A DNA stretch of 64,000 bases. Source: Chromatiaceae bacterium (GTDB lineage: Bacteria > Pseudomonadota > Gammaproteobacteria > Chromatiales > Chromatiaceae). The notes beneath the pieces are model-generated. The model was not told the DNA's origin. It was given only the letters and a program-made list of their open reading frames with translations, and did no database searches. Of the stretch, positions 44,088 through 52,843 are shown piece after piece (the first letter of the stretch is position 1; the number at the start of each line of letters is the position of its first letter). The DNA lies in contig JACKMP010000002.1 of assembly GCA_024235315.1 (NCBI GenBank), positions 319,674-383,673 of the forward strand, in the 5' to 3' direction. A program made the position numbers and the translations under genes.

Positions 44088-44229
44088 GGGTTAACTGCCG
44101 GACCGGTTGTTTCTTGATTGACCTGCACAGCCTACACGAGAGCCCGCTTTGATCGATACTGCACAGGTAGTCTCGAGATCCTGAGACGCATCGCACATTA
44201 GCGCTTCATTAAATAATGATGTAAATTCG

Positions 44230-44245
44230 GCGTTCATTTGAACGC
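44230..44245. promoter_or_regulatory. Palindrome upstream of the OmpA/sulfur-globule-like gene
   Basis: GCGTTCA-TT-TGAACGC, perfect 7-bp arms, about 120 bases before the gene start, in a locally AT-richer part of the 277-base gap. It may be an operator for either divergent gene. Confidence 0.35.
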
Positions 44246-44364
44246 TTCTGCCCCAAGCGGTAACAGGCAGAATAGCGCGGTGGCCGCGGCGATTGGCCGC
44301 ACTGGAGACAGCCGGCAGCAAAAAACCGGCTGTGTGAATTCGATCTTCAGACAAGGAGAGAACG

Positions 44365-46221
44365 ATGTTCAGACCCATGCTGATTGGCAGCGCCCTGGTG
44401 AGCCTGCTGAGTGCCCCGCTGGTCCAGGCGGAGCAGTCCCCGGCACCACAGTTGCAATCACCCCAGCCAGGCCAGGTACCTGCATGGGTACAGGCACCAG
44501 GCGCCATGGCACCGCCGCTCCCCACCTGGGTGGAAGAGCGACGCGCCCAACTGGGTATCCGCGAGGGCCAGTCAGCAAGGCCGCAGGCCCCGACCAGGCC
44601 GATGCCACCGCAGGCGCCGTCGTGGGTGGGTCAGGCGCCGCAGTCGGGCGCACTGGAAACGCCGAAGATGCGTGACGTGCCGGCGGCACCCGAGGCACCG
44701 AGCTGGGTTATCGAACGGCACTCCCAGGTCGCACGGCCTGTGGCACCGCAAGCGCCGGCGACGACAGACAGGCCGGTCGCACCTGAAATGCCGGCATGGA
44801 ACAAGGAACGTCCGCAAGCACCGGCTGCAGCGAAAAGACCGGCGAAACCGGAGACCCCGACATGGGTATCCGAGCGCCCGCAGATGACCGCACCACAGGC
44901 GCCAGAGGCACCGCAGATGCGTGAGGTACCCGCCGCACCCGGGGCACCGACTTGGGTTATCGAGCGCCGCAGCCAGGTCGCACGGCCATTGCCACCCGCA
45001 CCGCCTGCCACACCCGAGGCTCCGGCAATGCGTGAAATGCCCACTGCCCCGGAAGTGCCATCCTGGGTGATCGAGCGCCGCACGCTGACCGCGCATCCAG
45101 TCGCGCCCGAGGCACCGTTGCCGGACCAGACCGCGCCTACCGGGATGCCGGCAGTGACCGCAACACCGGTCGAGCAGGTGGTCGAACCGAAGGCCGTCGA
45201 AACGGCAGCCGCACCGGTTGCGACAACCGAGGCGCCGGTGCAGACACCCGCCGCAAGACCCGCGCCGCGGCCTCCGGTCGCCGTCATTCCGGCACCGGCT
45301 TACCGCCCGTGGGGCGGCGTCCCATACGGCGGTGGCTGGGGCGGCCCGTCCTATGGCGGCTGGAACAACAGCTGGAGCCCGTGGGGCAACGGTTGGGGTG
45401 GCAATAACTGGGGTGGCAACAACTGGTGGCCCTGGAGTAACGGCTGGGGTGGCAACAACTGGGGTGGCAATAATTGGGGCGGCAACAACTGGTGGCCCTG
45501 GGGGGGCAGCGGTTGGGGTAACGATGGCTGGAACAGCGGATACGGTAGCGGTAACGGCTGGGGCAACACCTGGGGCGACGGTTCGGGTGACGCCGCTGGT
45601 GACGTCGACTTCGATTTCACCATGCGCGGCCGCATCAATGCCGACATGCGTGGCGAAGGCTACGGCGACGGCTATGGCAGTGGCCGGAGTTATGGTTACG
45701 GCTACCAGGGTTACCAGCCGTACCCGTATCCGCCTTACGGCATGATGCCGCCAGTCCTGCCCGCCGAGCCGGAACAACCCGCTGGACCACCGGATGCCGA
45801 CAACGACGGCGTCAGCGATGCCGGCGACCTGTGTCCCGACAGCGCAGAAGGGGTCACCGTCGATGCACTGGGTTGCGACGATGCAGCGCGCATCGTGCTG
45901 CGCGGAGTCAACTTCGAGACCGACTCGGCCAAGCTGACCGACGAATCATTGGCAATCCTGGACGGCGTCTCGGCCACCCTGTCGGCGAACCCGCAGATCC
46001 GCGTGATGGTCGCCGGTCACACCGACAGCGACGGCGACGACGCCTACAACAAGGACCTGTCGCAGCGCCGTGCGCAGAGCGTGGTGGACTACCTGGCGAG
46101 CCAGGGCGTCGATCGCAACAACATGATCGCCAAGGGCTTCGGTGAGGAACAACCCATCGCCGGCAATGACGACGCCCGGGGCAAGGCACAAAACCGCCGG
46201 GTCGAGTTGAACCGGCTGTAA
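44365..46221 (+). CDS. OmpA-domain protein with Pro-rich repeats and sulfur-globule-protein-like segment
   Basis: 618 residues after an AAGGAGA site. Order: signal peptide (~1-22); Pro/Ala-rich region (~25-300) with at least six P-x-W-V-x-E-R-type repeats; Gly/Trp/Asn region (~313-400) with GGNNWGGNNWWPW units; a segment DVDFDFTMRGRINADMRGEG leading to Gly-Tyr repeats (~412-463), both like sulfur globule proteins of purple sulfur bacteria; TSP3-like DADNDGVSDAGDLCPDSAEG; and an OmpA peptidoglycan-binding domain (~507-618, VAGHTDSDG ... AQNRRVELNRL). It is probably periplasmic or outer-membrane associated and bound to murein. A role at intracellular sulfur globules, which sit in the periplasm, is inference from composition. 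Confidence 0.75.
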   Translation: MFRPMLIGSALVSLLSAPLVQAEQSPAPQLQSPQPGQVPAWVQAPGAMAPPLPTWVEERRAQLGIREGQSARPQAPTRPMPPQAPSWVGQAPQSGALETPKMRDVPAAPEAPSWVIERHSQVARPVAPQAPATTDRPVAPEMPAWNKERPQAPAAAKRPAKPETPTWVSERPQMTAPQAPEAPQMREVPAAPGAPTWVIERRSQVARPLPPAPPATPEAPAMREMPTAPEVPSWVIERRTLTAHPVAPEAPLPDQTAPTGMPAVTATPVEQVVEPKAVETAAAPVATTEAPVQTPAARPAPRPPVAVIPAPAYRPWGGVPYGGGWGGPSYGGWNNSWSPWGNGWGGNNWGGNNWWPWSNGWGGNNWGGNNWGGNNWWPWGGSGWGNDGWNSGYGSGNGWGNTWGDGSGDAAGDVDFDFTMRGRINADMRGEGYGDGYGSGRSYGYGYQGYQPYPYPPYGMMPPVLPAEPEQPAGPPDADNDGVSDAGDLCPDSAEGVTVDALGCDDAARIVLRGVNFETDSAKLTDESLAILDGVSATLSANPQIRVMVAGHTDSDGDDAYNKDLSQRRAQSVVDYLASQGVDRNNMIAKGFGEEQPIAGNDDARGKAQNRRVELNRL

Positions 46222-46238
46222 CCTAACGGCCCAGACGA

Positions 46239-46266
46239 CGGGGCGCGGCTGGTCGGCCGCGCCCCG
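46239..46266. terminator. Strong hairpin after the OmpA/sulfur-globule-like gene
   Basis: Perfect 11-bp arms CGGGGCGCGGC and GCCGCGCCCCG with a 6-base loop, 17 bases after the stop and 8 before the end of the convergent small gene. There is no T-run, but the position suits a shared terminator. Confidence 0.55.
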
Positions 46267-46274
46267 AATTCGGA

Positions 46275-46439
46275 TCAGCCCTCGTCGATACCTTCGTCGA
46301 CCGGGTTGTGCAGGATATCGTGCAGACGGCTCCCGACGACCTTTGAACTGAGCACCTCCAGCTCCTCGTGCTCTGCCATCAGGATCTGCGCATCGTAGTA
46401 CGCCTCGGTCTGCTTGATCTGTCTCTCGTAGGCCGTCAT
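46275..46439 (-). CDS. Small hypothetical protein (54 residues)
   Basis: The ATG at 46439 has AGGAGG at 8 bases spacing; the ATG at 46445 is too close to it. The product (MTAYERQIKQTEAYYDAQIL...) is acidic, helical and soluble, with no known motif and no cysteine. The ribosome site, one of the best in the window, is the main support for a real gene. It is convergent with the OmpA-type gene. Confidence 0.6.
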   Translation of the reverse strand: MTAYERQIKQTEAYYDAQILMAEHEELEVLSSKVVGSRLHDILHNPVDEGIDEG

Positions 46440-46571
46440 CGCCATTCCCTCCTTCAGGATGTATGCACGAAACACTAGTCGCGATCGGCGGGTGGATGAC
46501 GCGCTGTCAACAATGGATTGACCTCAGCTGTCCGGCCTAAAGCGAACAAGATTCCGGTCGCTACACAGGGC

Positions 46572-47216
46572 ATGTCGGAGCAACGCATCATTGTCGGAGG
46601 TGGCGGACACGCCCTGAGCGTCGCCGACGCCGCAAAGGCACTCGGCCATCAGGTCCTCGGTTTCGTCGCACCCCGATCCACCGCCGACACCGCATCACTG
46701 CTGCCCTGGCTCGGTGGCGAGGACCGGCTCCAGGCGGCGGAATTTCGCCGCATTCTGCTGCTGAACGGGATCGGGTCTGCCGGTCCGATCGACAATCGAC
46801 GCGCGGTGTATCGGCGTCTTGTCGAAGCCGGCCACCGGTTTGCCCCGCTCATCCACCCGCGGGCCAGCCTGTCGGCGCTCGGCGTCGGCCTGGGTGACGC
46901 CTGCCAGGTGTTGGCCGGCGCCATCATCAACGCGGCCGCACAGATCGGTGACAACGTGCTGATCAACACCGCTGCAGTGGTCGAACACGGCTGCGTGATC
47001 GGCAGCCACAGCCACGTCGCCAGCGGCGCGACCCTGTGCGGTGAATGCCGGCTCGGCGAGGCCGTTCATATCGGGGCCGGGGCGACGGTGATCCAGGGCA
47101 TCAGCATCGGGGCTGGCGCAGTAATTGCAGCAGGTGCGGTAGTGACCCGAAATGTCGAGCCCTTGACGCTGGTTGGCGGCGTCCCGGCCCGCAAACTGCG
47201 AAACATCGATGAGTAA
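46572..47216 (+). CDS. PglD/NeuD-type sugar O/N-acetyltransferase
   Basis: 214 residues from the ATG at 46572. N-terminal nucleotide-sugar-binding half (IIVGGGGHALSVADAAKALG) and C-terminal left-handed beta-helix of hexapeptide repeats (IGDNVLINTAAVVEHGCVIG; VHIGAGATVIQGISIGAGAV). In legionaminic acid clusters this family supplies the N-acetyl step (LegH) or O-acetylation (NeuD). It overlaps the next gene by 8 bases, placing it in the same operon. Confidence 0.88.
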   Translation: MSEQRIIVGGGGHALSVADAAKALGHQVLGFVAPRSTADTASLLPWLGGEDRLQAAEFRRILLLNGIGSAGPIDNRRAVYRRLVEAGHRFAPLIHPRASLSALGVGLGDACQVLAGAIINAAAQIGDNVLINTAAVVEHGCVIGSHSHVASGATLCGECRLGEAVHIGAGATVIQGISIGAGAVIAAGAVVTRNVEPLTLVGGVPARKLRNIDE

Positions 47217-48261
47217 GAGCTGGCGTGACATCACCATTGCACCCGATGCCTCGGTGCACCAGGCATGGGAGGCGATTGACCGCGGCGCTATGCAGATCGC
47301 GCTGGTCGTCGACCATACCGGTCACCTGATTGGTACCGTCACCGATGGCGATATCCGCCGCGCCGTGCTGCGTGGCAAGAGCCTCGACATCCGGATCACC
47401 GAGGTAATGAACGCCAACCCGACCACCGGCCTGGCGGAAGAGACGCATGACAGCTGGCAACGCACCATGCACCGACACTCGCTGCGCCACCTCCCGATAC
47501 TCGACACCCAGGGGTGCGTTGTGGACCTTGTTCAATACAGCATGCCGCTCGAACCCGAGCGCTCGACGCCAGTGGTGATCATGGCCGGCGGCCTCGGCAC
47601 ACGCCTGCGGCCACTGACCGAAAACACACCCAAGCCGATGATCCCGGTGGGGCCGAAACCGGTCCTCGAGACCATCATCGAGAACTTCGCCGACCAGGGG
47701 TTCGTCAACATCTATCTGTGCCTCAACTACAAGGGCGAGATGATCCGCGAACACTTCGGTGACGGGCGCCGCCTGGGTGTCCACATCACCTATCTGCACG
47801 AGGACCGACGTCTCGGAACGGCGGGTGCCCTGAGCCTGTTGCCCGAGCGACCCACGGAACCGGTGATCGTGATGAACGGCGACCTGTTGACCAAGGTCGA
47901 CTTCGTGCGCCTGCTCGACTTTCACGGCCGCCAGGGCTTCGTCGCGACGATGGCGATGCGCGAGCATCAGCAGCAGGTACCCTACGGCGTGCTGAAGCTG
48001 GGCGACGGTTACGTGGTACAGGAACTTGTCGAGAAGCCGGTCGAGCGCTACTACGTCAACGCCGGCATCTACATCCTCAACCCGGAGACGCTGCACCTGG
48101 TCCCGAACCAGAAGTTCTACGACATGCCGACGCTGTTCAACGCATTGATGGCCAACGGCAGAAAGGTCGGCGGCTTTCCGCTGCGTGACTACTGGGTGGA
48201 CATCGGGCGCATGGAAGACCTCGAACGCGCCAGTGCGGAATTCGCGGAGATGTTCGGTTGA
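47209..48261 (+). CDS. CBS-domain nucleotidyltransferase, PtmE-like
   Basis: 350 residues from the ATG at 47209. Two N-terminal CBS motifs (~5-115; TVTDGDIRRAVL, HRHSLRHLPILD) precede a sugar-phosphate nucleotidyltransferase domain (VVIMAGGLGTRLRPLT, KPMIPVGPKPVLE). In Campylobacter the related PtmE makes GDP-glucosamine for the legionaminic route. The CBS pair may bind an adenosyl ligand for regulation. It is followed by the CMP-sugar synthase with a 4-base overlap. Confidence 0.88.
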   Translation: MSKSWRDITIAPDASVHQAWEAIDRGAMQIALVVDHTGHLIGTVTDGDIRRAVLRGKSLDIRITEVMNANPTTGLAEETHDSWQRTMHRHSLRHLPILDTQGCVVDLVQYSMPLEPERSTPVVIMAGGLGTRLRPLTENTPKPMIPVGPKPVLETIIENFADQGFVNIYLCLNYKGEMIREHFGDGRRLGVHITYLHEDRRLGTAGALSLLPERPTEPVIVMNGDLLTKVDFVRLLDFHGRQGFVATMAMREHQQQVPYGVLKLGDGYVVQELVEKPVERYYVNAGIYILNPETLHLVPNQKFYDMPTLFNALMANGRKVGGFPLRDYWVDIGRMEDLERASAEFAEMFG

Positions 48262-48944
48262 TCGACGGCCTGCGCGTACTGGCAGTGGTGCCGGCACGCG
48301 GCGGATCCAAGGGCCTGCCGCGCAAAAACGTCCTCGACCTCGCCGGTCGCCCGCTGATCACCTGGACACTCGCCGCCGCGCGTGACTCGCAGTATGTCGA
48401 CCGTTGCGTGGTATCTACGGACGACGTCGAAATCGCGGAGGTCTCAAGAGCGCATGGCGGTGATGTGCCGTTCATGCGGCCGGCCGAACTCGCGCACGAC
48501 AGCGCCGACACCTTCGGCGCTATCCGACACGCGATCGAACAGCTGCCCGGCTTCGACATCGTATTGATCCTGCAGCCGACCTCGCCGCTGCGCACCGACG
48601 CCGATATCGACGGCACCCTGGTGCAGATGCAGGCCCATGCAGCACCGGCATGCGTCAGCGTGATGGAGCCGGCAAAGAGCCCTTACTGGTGTTACCGGGT
48701 GAACGACGACAACCGCCTGGTGCCACTGCTCGATCCTGCATATTCACGGATGCGCCGACAGGACCTGCCGCAGACGTTTGCGCTCAACGGCGCCGTTTAT
48801 GCCGCACGGGTCGACTGGCTGCTGCAACACCAGAACTGCCTGAGCGAGCAGACCGTTGCCTATGCGATGCCGGCGGAAAGATCCGTAGACATCGATACGG
48901 CTTTCGACCTCCGTCTCGCCGAACTCTATCTGCAACAGCGATAA
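48258..48944 (+). CDS. legF: CMP-nonulosonate cytidylyltransferase, NeuA/LegF type
   Basis: 228 residues from a TTG start overlapping the preceding stop. CTP-binding VVPARGGSKGLPRKNV (~10-25), then LQPTSPLRTDADIDG and a C-terminal VDIDTAFDLRLAE. It activates the nonulosonic acid as CMP-sugar, the donor for Maf. It is the last gene of the acetyltransferase-nucleotidyltransferase-synthase operon, 110 bases before the convergent flgL end. Confidence 0.9.
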   Translation: MIDGLRVLAVVPARGGSKGLPRKNVLDLAGRPLITWTLAAARDSQYVDRCVVSTDDVEIAEVSRAHGGDVPFMRPAELAHDSADTFGAIRHAIEQLPGFDIVLILQPTSPLRTDADIDGTLVQMQAHAAPACVSVMEPAKSPYWCYRVNDDNRLVPLLDPAYSRMRRQDLPQTFALNGAVYAARVDWLLQHQNCLSEQTVAYAMPAERSVDIDTAFDLRLAELYLQQR

Positions 48945-48986
48945 CCCGTCGGCCAGAGGGCTGGCCTCCCACGAATGTATCGAGCC

Positions 48987-49011
48987 GTAGGAGCCGAGCC
49001 CCCTCGGCGAT
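48987..49011. repeat. REP-like element, copy 3
   Basis: Identical over its 25 bases to the element at 21034 (GTAGGAGCC...CTCGGCGAT), here between convergent legF and flgL. It is flanked on both sides by similar GGCCAGAGG sequences about 30 bases away. Confidence 0.7.
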
Positions 49012-49053
49012 TGCCGCACCATATTCAATCGGCCAGAGGCTGACCTCGACACA

Positions 49054-49959
49054 TCAACGCAGGAAGTTGAACAGACTCATGTCCTGGATCTTCAGGAATG
49101 ATTGCTGCGAGGCCTGCAGTGCAGTGAGCTGCTGATTGAAACGACTGATCGCCTCGGCGTAGTCGAGGTCTTCCAGCGACGAGCGCACCTCGGCTGCCGC
49201 GAGGTCGAATGACTCGTTGGCGTTCTTCTGATCCTCGATCGCGGTCATGCGCGCGCCGATCCTGGCCCGCGTGTTGAACAGGCTGGAAAACGCCGTGTCG
49301 ATATCGGCAATCGCATTCGAGTCACCATTGCCCGCCTCGAGGTTGGATGCGAGGTTGTACAACACCTCACCGATGTTCGTCGTGCCACCGGCCGCCGCCG
49401 CGATGCCCATAAAGATGCTGCTACCAGGATCGTTCACCGCCACCTCGCGGCTGTCGCCGATCTTGACCATGCGCTGACCGGTGTCGCCGTTGTAGGTGAA
49501 TCCACCGGCACCGTCATGGGTCAGCGGTTTGGTCAGACTTTGATAACCTGCAAACAGGTACTCCCCGTTCGAATCCACCGAGTTGGCGAGCTGCAGGAAA
49601 TTCTCCATGTGTTCGCGCACCTCGGCGGCAACGGCGCTTCGGTCCTCGTCGCTCAGGGTGTCGTTCATGCCCCGCACCGCCAGCTCGCGCACCCGTTGCA
49701 GCAGGTTCTCGACACTCAGCAACGCGGTCTCTTCCTGGTCGAGCTTGGCATATGCCGCATCGGCATTCCGCTGATACTGACCAAGACGCTGCTGCGACTC
49801 CTTGAGGTCCAGGACCCGCACCGCCGACGATGGGTCGTCCGAGGGATGCAGCATGCGTTTGCCGCTGGCCACCTGCAACTCGGTCTGGCTCAGTTCACGC
49901 TGCCTGGCAAGCATCGCATCAACGCTCTGCTGGAAAAACTGCGAGGTCGAGATTCGCAT
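49054..49959 (-). CDS. flgL: Hook-filament junction protein FlgL
   Basis: 301 residues. Flagellin-like N-terminus MRISTSQFFQQSVDAMLARQ and C-terminus LTALQASQQSFLKIQDMSL. It joins the hook-associated FlgK to the filament. It is the last gene of the long flgB-flgL run; flgK ends 2 bases upstream. Confidence 0.95.
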   Translation of the reverse strand: MRISTSQFFQQSVDAMLARQRELSQTELQVASGKRMLHPSDDPSSAVRVLDLKESQQRLGQYQRNADAAYAKLDQEETALLSVENLLQRVRELAVRGMNDTLSDEDRSAVAAEVREHMENFLQLANSVDSNGEYLFAGYQSLTKPLTHDGAGGFTYNGDTGQRMVKIGDSREVAVNDPGSSIFMGIAAAAGGTTNIGEVLYNLASNLEAGNGDSNAIADIDTAFSSLFNTRARIGARMTAIEDQKNANESFDLAAAEVRSSLEDLDYAEAISRFNQQLTALQASQQSFLKIQDMSLFNFLR

Positions 49960-49961
49960 GC

Positions 49962-51878
49962 TTACCTCCGCACTGCGCTGAGCAATGAATCGAACAGGGT
50001 GTTGGCGACGCTGATCACCTGCGCGGCGGCCTGGTAGGCCTGCTGGAAGCGCACCAGGTCCGCGGCCTCTTCGTCTAGATTGACACCGGACACCTCGGAC
50101 TTGGCCGCCTCCGCCTGAGACAGCAGGTGCGATTGCACGCTGGCGTTACTGGCGGCCTGGTTGGTCTTGGTGCCGACATCCGCGATCAATGCGCCATAGG
50201 TGTTGGCGAAACTCGCGGTACCGCCGATCATCATCTTGGCCGATTGCAGATCAGCCAGGCGCCGCGCATTGCGGTTGTCACCGACACCGCCGGCGTTGCT
50301 CGATAGCTGGAACTGGTCGCCATCGGCCGGTGTCCCCGTCATCGTGAAGCTGAAATCGCCGAGACCGGCGATGTTCACCGTCAGGGTGGAGCCGGTGTCG
50401 CTGGCCGGAACATAGGCAATGGTGCCACCCGTCGATACCGTGAACTGGTTCAGTGCGCTGTCGAAAGTCAGGGTGATCGGCGTTGCCGGCAGGCTGGTAC
50501 CTGTACTGCTCGTCTGCGCACCCGCACCGATATGACCTGTGCCACTGTTGCTGCCTAGATCCTGGGTGCGTACCGCTTCGGCAGCAGCAATATCACGTTC
50601 GTTGGTCACCAGCAGGCCAAGCGCCGAGGCGCCGGCGCGCGTCGGGCGAAGTCGGTAGGTATCACCGTTCGACGCCGCGTTGACCACGATACTCATACCG
50701 TCGGCGACCAGTGGGTCGAGCGCAGTTCCGGTGCCACTCAAGGCCACGCTGCCGCCACTGTCCAGATCGGTCATCGTCCAGCTGCCACCACTGTAGGCGA
50801 GCTGGTATTCGTGTGTCTTGAGATTGGCCGGATCGTCGAATCCGACCACAATCGAGCCGCTGTTTCCCGGGTCGGCCAACACCTCCGGCGAGGCGGTCGA
50901 GAAGAAATCACCACCGAGCTGACCATCCAGATCCATGCCCGTTCTGTGCTCAGCATTGAAGAACGAGGCGATCCCGATCGCCACGCGCCCCAGTGCGTTC
51001 TGCGACTCGTCCAGCACCTCGTCACGGAAGCGCAGCATGCCGCCGAGACTGCCGCCGGTCATCTGTTGCGTCACATTCACGGTCAGGCCGCCGGACTGGC
51101 GGATGACCAGTTCCTTGTGATCGGCCGCCTGGGTGTTGTTGGTCACCGCGAGCGTGTTGTAGTTGCCGCCGACGACCAGTGCCTGGCCGGTGCCGACGAA
51201 CACGTTCATCGACCCATCGCCCTGTTGCAGCGTCGACACATTGGTGTACTTGCTCAGGTCGTCGATCAGCTTGTCGCGTTCGTCGAGGATGTCGTTGGGG
51301 ACGCCGCCGGGCGTGCCGTTCAACGCGCCGATCCGCGTATTGACCGAAGCCAGCGACTGCGCAAGAGAATTGATCTCGCCGACCTCGCGTTCGAGATCAC
51401 CGTTCAGCTGGTGGCGGATATCCTCCAGCCAGCCGTCGAGCGTATTGAAGCGGTCGGCCAGCTGATTGGCGCGATTGAGCATCACCGAGCGGGCCGGGAT
51501 CGAGGTCGGGTCATCGGCGACATCGTTGACACTGGCAAAGAACTGCTGCAGCGTGTTGTCGATACCTGCCGCAGAATCGGCAAGCACATTGTCGATCTGT
51601 CGTGAGCGTTGCTCGAAGACTGCAAACTCCTCGTACGACGCGGTGTAGTCACGCACACGCGTGGCCAGGTGATTGTCGTAACTGCGACGGATCGATGCCA
51701 CCTCCACGCCAGAACCGATGTAGCCCTGTGCGGCGATCTGCGGCGAGCGGGCATCCAGTTGCACCACCTGGCGGCTGTAGCCCTCGGTATTGACGTTGGC
51801 GATGTTGTGCCCTGTCGTCTCCATCTGCCGCTTGAAGGCATTGAGTGCACTGACGCCGATATTGATGATGCCTGCCAT
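49962..51878 (-). CDS. flgK: Hook-associated protein FlgK
   Basis: 638 residues. N-terminal rod motif (NIGVSALNAFKRQMETTGHN, NVNTEGYSRQVV) and C-terminal block EEAADLVRFQQAYQAAAQVI. The variable centre is ~190-550. It forms the first junction ring between hook and filament. Confidence 0.96.
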   Translation of the reverse strand: MAGIINIGVSALNAFKRQMETTGHNIANVNTEGYSRQVVQLDARSPQIAAQGYIGSGVEVASIRRSYDNHLATRVRDYTASYEEFAVFEQRSRQIDNVLADSAAGIDNTLQQFFASVNDVADDPTSIPARSVMLNRANQLADRFNTLDGWLEDIRHQLNGDLEREVGEINSLAQSLASVNTRIGALNGTPGGVPNDILDERDKLIDDLSKYTNVSTLQQGDGSMNVFVGTGQALVVGGNYNTLAVTNNTQAADHKELVIRQSGGLTVNVTQQMTGGSLGGMLRFRDEVLDESQNALGRVAIGIASFFNAEHRTGMDLDGQLGGDFFSTASPEVLADPGNSGSIVVGFDDPANLKTHEYQLAYSGGSWTMTDLDSGGSVALSGTGTALDPLVADGMSIVVNAASNGDTYRLRPTRAGASALGLLVTNERDIAAAEAVRTQDLGSNSGTGHIGAGAQTSSTGTSLPATPITLTFDSALNQFTVSTGGTIAYVPASDTGSTLTVNIAGLGDFSFTMTGTPADGDQFQLSSNAGGVGDNRNARRLADLQSAKMMIGGTASFANTYGALIADVGTKTNQAASNASVQSHLLSQAEAAKSEVSGVNLDEEAADLVRFQQAYQAAAQVISVANTLFDSLLSAVRR

Positions 51879-51904
51879 TGTGTTATCACCCCGCCATCCT
51901 CAAC

Positions 51905-52834
51905 TCAGATGGTAGTGGCGCCCTCCTTTGCAGACTGTGCCGCGCGCTGCATCGACTCGCTGTCGAGAATGCGCTGAATCTTTTGTGCATACGCGGGGTC
52001 GGTGGCATATCCGGCTTCCTGCAAGGCGGAGAAATACGCCTTGGGATCGGTCGCCTGTGTCAATGCCTGCTGGTAGCGCGGATTGCGCTGCACGAACTCG
52101 ACGTAGTCGGAGAAACTCTGTTCAAACGATGCATAGGCACGAAAATTTGCCCGCGTATTCAATGCGACACCATCACGATATTCGAGCGTGCTGACCATCA
52201 CCTTGTCACCCTGCCAGCGCGAGTCGGCCTTGATACCGAACAGGTTGTGACTGCTGTCGCCGGTACGATGCGCCATCACATGGCGGCCCCAGCCGGTCTC
52301 CAGAGCGGCCTGCGCAAGCAGCGCCTCCGGTGGCAGGTTGATCTTCGCGGCTGCCTCTTCGGCGATCGGCCACAAGGCATCGACAAAGGCGTCAGGTGTA
52401 CCATCGAACGGTTGCTGCGCATCGCTGCTGCGCCGCGCTGCACTGACCGGATCTGTACCGGCACCGGCATTCACAGGACGCGCAGTGATCGGCATACCCA
52501 GGTATTCCTCGGGTGACAGATCGCCGTATTGCGCCGATATGCCGCCACCGAGCTGGCGCTTGAGCACATCGGCCAGGCCGATACCCTGCTTCTGCGCCAT
52601 GTTCACGGCGATCTGCTTGTCGTACATGTCGCGGTAGAACTCGGACTGCTTGCTGTCCATCAGACCGCCACCAAGACTGGCGTCACGCATGCTTTTCAGC
52701 ATCATCTGCAGGAACAGCGACTCGAACTGGCGACTGACCTCGTCGAGCGCGGCATCCTGATCCTCGCGTGCACGCGCCCGCAGCGCCGCGAGTCCGGAAA
52801 AGTCGGTGTATACCTGTGCCGAATCGATGTTCAT
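51905..52834 (-). CDS. flgJ: Flagellar rod-capping/muramidase protein FlgJ
   Basis: 309 residues. N-terminal rod-binding domain (~20-105, ESLFLQMMLKSMRDASLGGG) and C-terminal glucosaminidase/muramidase domain (~155-305, LLAQAALETGWGRHVM) with the catalytic Glu in ALETGWG. The two-domain form is typical of beta/gammaproteobacteria. It opens the murein layer for the rod. Confidence 0.95.
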   Translation of the reverse strand: MNIDSAQVYTDFSGLAALRARAREDQDAALDEVSRQFESLFLQMMLKSMRDASLGGGLMDSKQSEFYRDMYDKQIAVNMAQKQGIGLADVLKRQLGGGISAQYGDLSPEEYLGMPITARPVNAGAGTDPVSAARRSSDAQQPFDGTPDAFVDALWPIAEEAAAKINLPPEALLAQAALETGWGRHVMAHRTGDSSHNLFGIKADSRWQGDKVMVSTLEYRDGVALNTRANFRAYASFEQSFSDYVEFVQRNPRYQQALTQATDPKAYFSALQEAGYATDPAYAQKIQRILDSESMQRAAQSAKEGATTI

Positions 52835-52843
52835 CGTGGGGCC

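Noticed and set aside
45370..45520. CRISPR-like short tandem repeats
   Set aside because: The repeats encode in-frame GGNNWGG units inside a coding sequence and have no unique spacers or cas genes nearby.
44572..45777. Minus-strand frame opposite the repeat region of the OmpA/sulfur-globule-like gene
   Set aside because: Low-complexity translation produced by the repeats on the plus strand; no start signal.
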